DNA from: Streptosporangiaceae bacterium
GTDB taxonomy: Bacteria > Actinomycetota > Actinomycetes > Streptosporangiales > Streptosporangiaceae
DNA length: 5,632 nucleotides
Direction of reading: 5' to 3'
Assembly: GCA_030052355.1 (NCBI GenBank)
Contig: JASIGS010000012.1
Span: 1-5,632 of the forward strand
Every line of letters begins with the position of its first letter. The first letter of the stretch is position 1. The notes under the pieces were generated by a model. That model saw only the letters and a list, made by a program, of their open reading frames with translations, searched no databases and had not been told where the DNA came from. Below are positions 5,385 to 5,632 of this stretch, piece after piece. The position numbers and the translations under genes are program-made.

Positions 5385-5591
5385 TCAATGGGTGTCTGCC
5401 GGGCCATCCTGCTCCCCAGCGTCACTCAGCAGGTCCCACTCGATCTCTGCCAGCACCTGAAGCTGAGTGAGCTCCGCACTGACCAGTCTGCGCCGCCGCG
5501 GGCGTTGGCACAGATACCATCCGAAGCCAGCGAGCAGCATCGGGCCCGCAAAGAGCAGTAAGACGCAGCTGGTCACCGCGACGTCGGCCAT
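5385..5591 (-). CDS. Small single-pass membrane protein, unknown function
   Basis: A 68-residue protein with one hydrophobic segment (about residues 4-27, VAVTSCVLLLFAGPMLLAGFGWYL). It is followed at once by a strongly basic stop-transfer stretch (RPRRRR, 30-35), which predicts the N-terminus outside and the tail in the cytoplasm. The tail is amphipathic and acidic (AELTQLQVLAEIEWDLLSDAGEQD), possibly a helix that contacts a partner. The ATG at 5589-5591 has an AGGA ribosome site with 6 nt spacing. It lies on the same strand as the P450, 141 bp upstream, so co-transcription is possible but not shown. I do not recognise the family; the topology and ribosome site make it a credible gene despite its size. 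Confidence 0.6.
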   Translation of the reverse strand: MADVAVTSCVLLLFAGPMLLAGFGWYLCQRPRRRRLVSAELTQLQVLAEIEWDLLSDAGEQDGPADTH

Positions 5592-5632
5592 ACGGTGTCC
5601 TGGCCTGCGACGCGGCGCTACATCCGGGCGCT

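Noticed and set aside
4023..5591. Secondary-metabolite gene cluster around the P450
   Set aside because: There is no polyketide, peptide, terpene or tailoring gene and no ferredoxin nearby; a lone P450 is common in actinomycetes.
1..5632. CRISPR array, tRNA, rRNA, insertion sequence or phage elements
   Set aside because: No regularly spaced repeats, cloverleaf, transposase motif or terminal inverted repeats were seen on either strand.

Overview
The window looks like chromosomal DNA from a high-GC actinomycete (Actinomycetota). The protein-coding frames are strongly GC-rich, GTG and TTG starts are used, and the protein families fit: a Mycobacterium-type arylsulfatase, a soluble bacterial cytochrome P450 and a DUF308/HdeD-like membrane protein. 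I cannot name the genus. I saw no tRNA, rRNA, CRISPR array, transposase or att site.

Layout from left to right. (1) The N-terminal 263 residues of a formylglycine-dependent sulfatase lie on the minus strand and run off the left edge. (2) After a 115-bp divergent gap comes a plus-strand HIT-family protein of 159 residues. (3) Its stop codon directly abuts the stop codon of a minus-strand gene of unknown function (up to 212 residues). (4) That gene diverges from a plus-strand six-TM HdeD/DUF308-type membrane protein. Their shared upstream region carries a perfect 7-bp inverted repeat with a 4-nt spacer that closely resembles the DosR/DevR dormancy box. (5) Two hairpins separate the membrane protein gene from a convergent minus-strand gene for an exported, six-cysteine protein of unknown function. 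(6) A 266-bp gap with small repeats follows. (7) Next is a complete minus-strand cytochrome P450 with a TTG start behind a near-ideal Shine-Dalgarno. (8) A small single-pass membrane protein lies upstream of it on the same strand.

The genes do not form one obvious pathway. The arrangement is mostly single genes in divergent or convergent pairs, with the small membrane protein and P450 as the only possible short operon. The most notable signal is the DosR-like palindrome between the unknown gene and the HdeD-like gene, which suggests a hypoxia, nitric oxide or redox-responsive divergent promoter. The main unknowns worth following are the 212-residue protein and the secreted six-cysteine protein.
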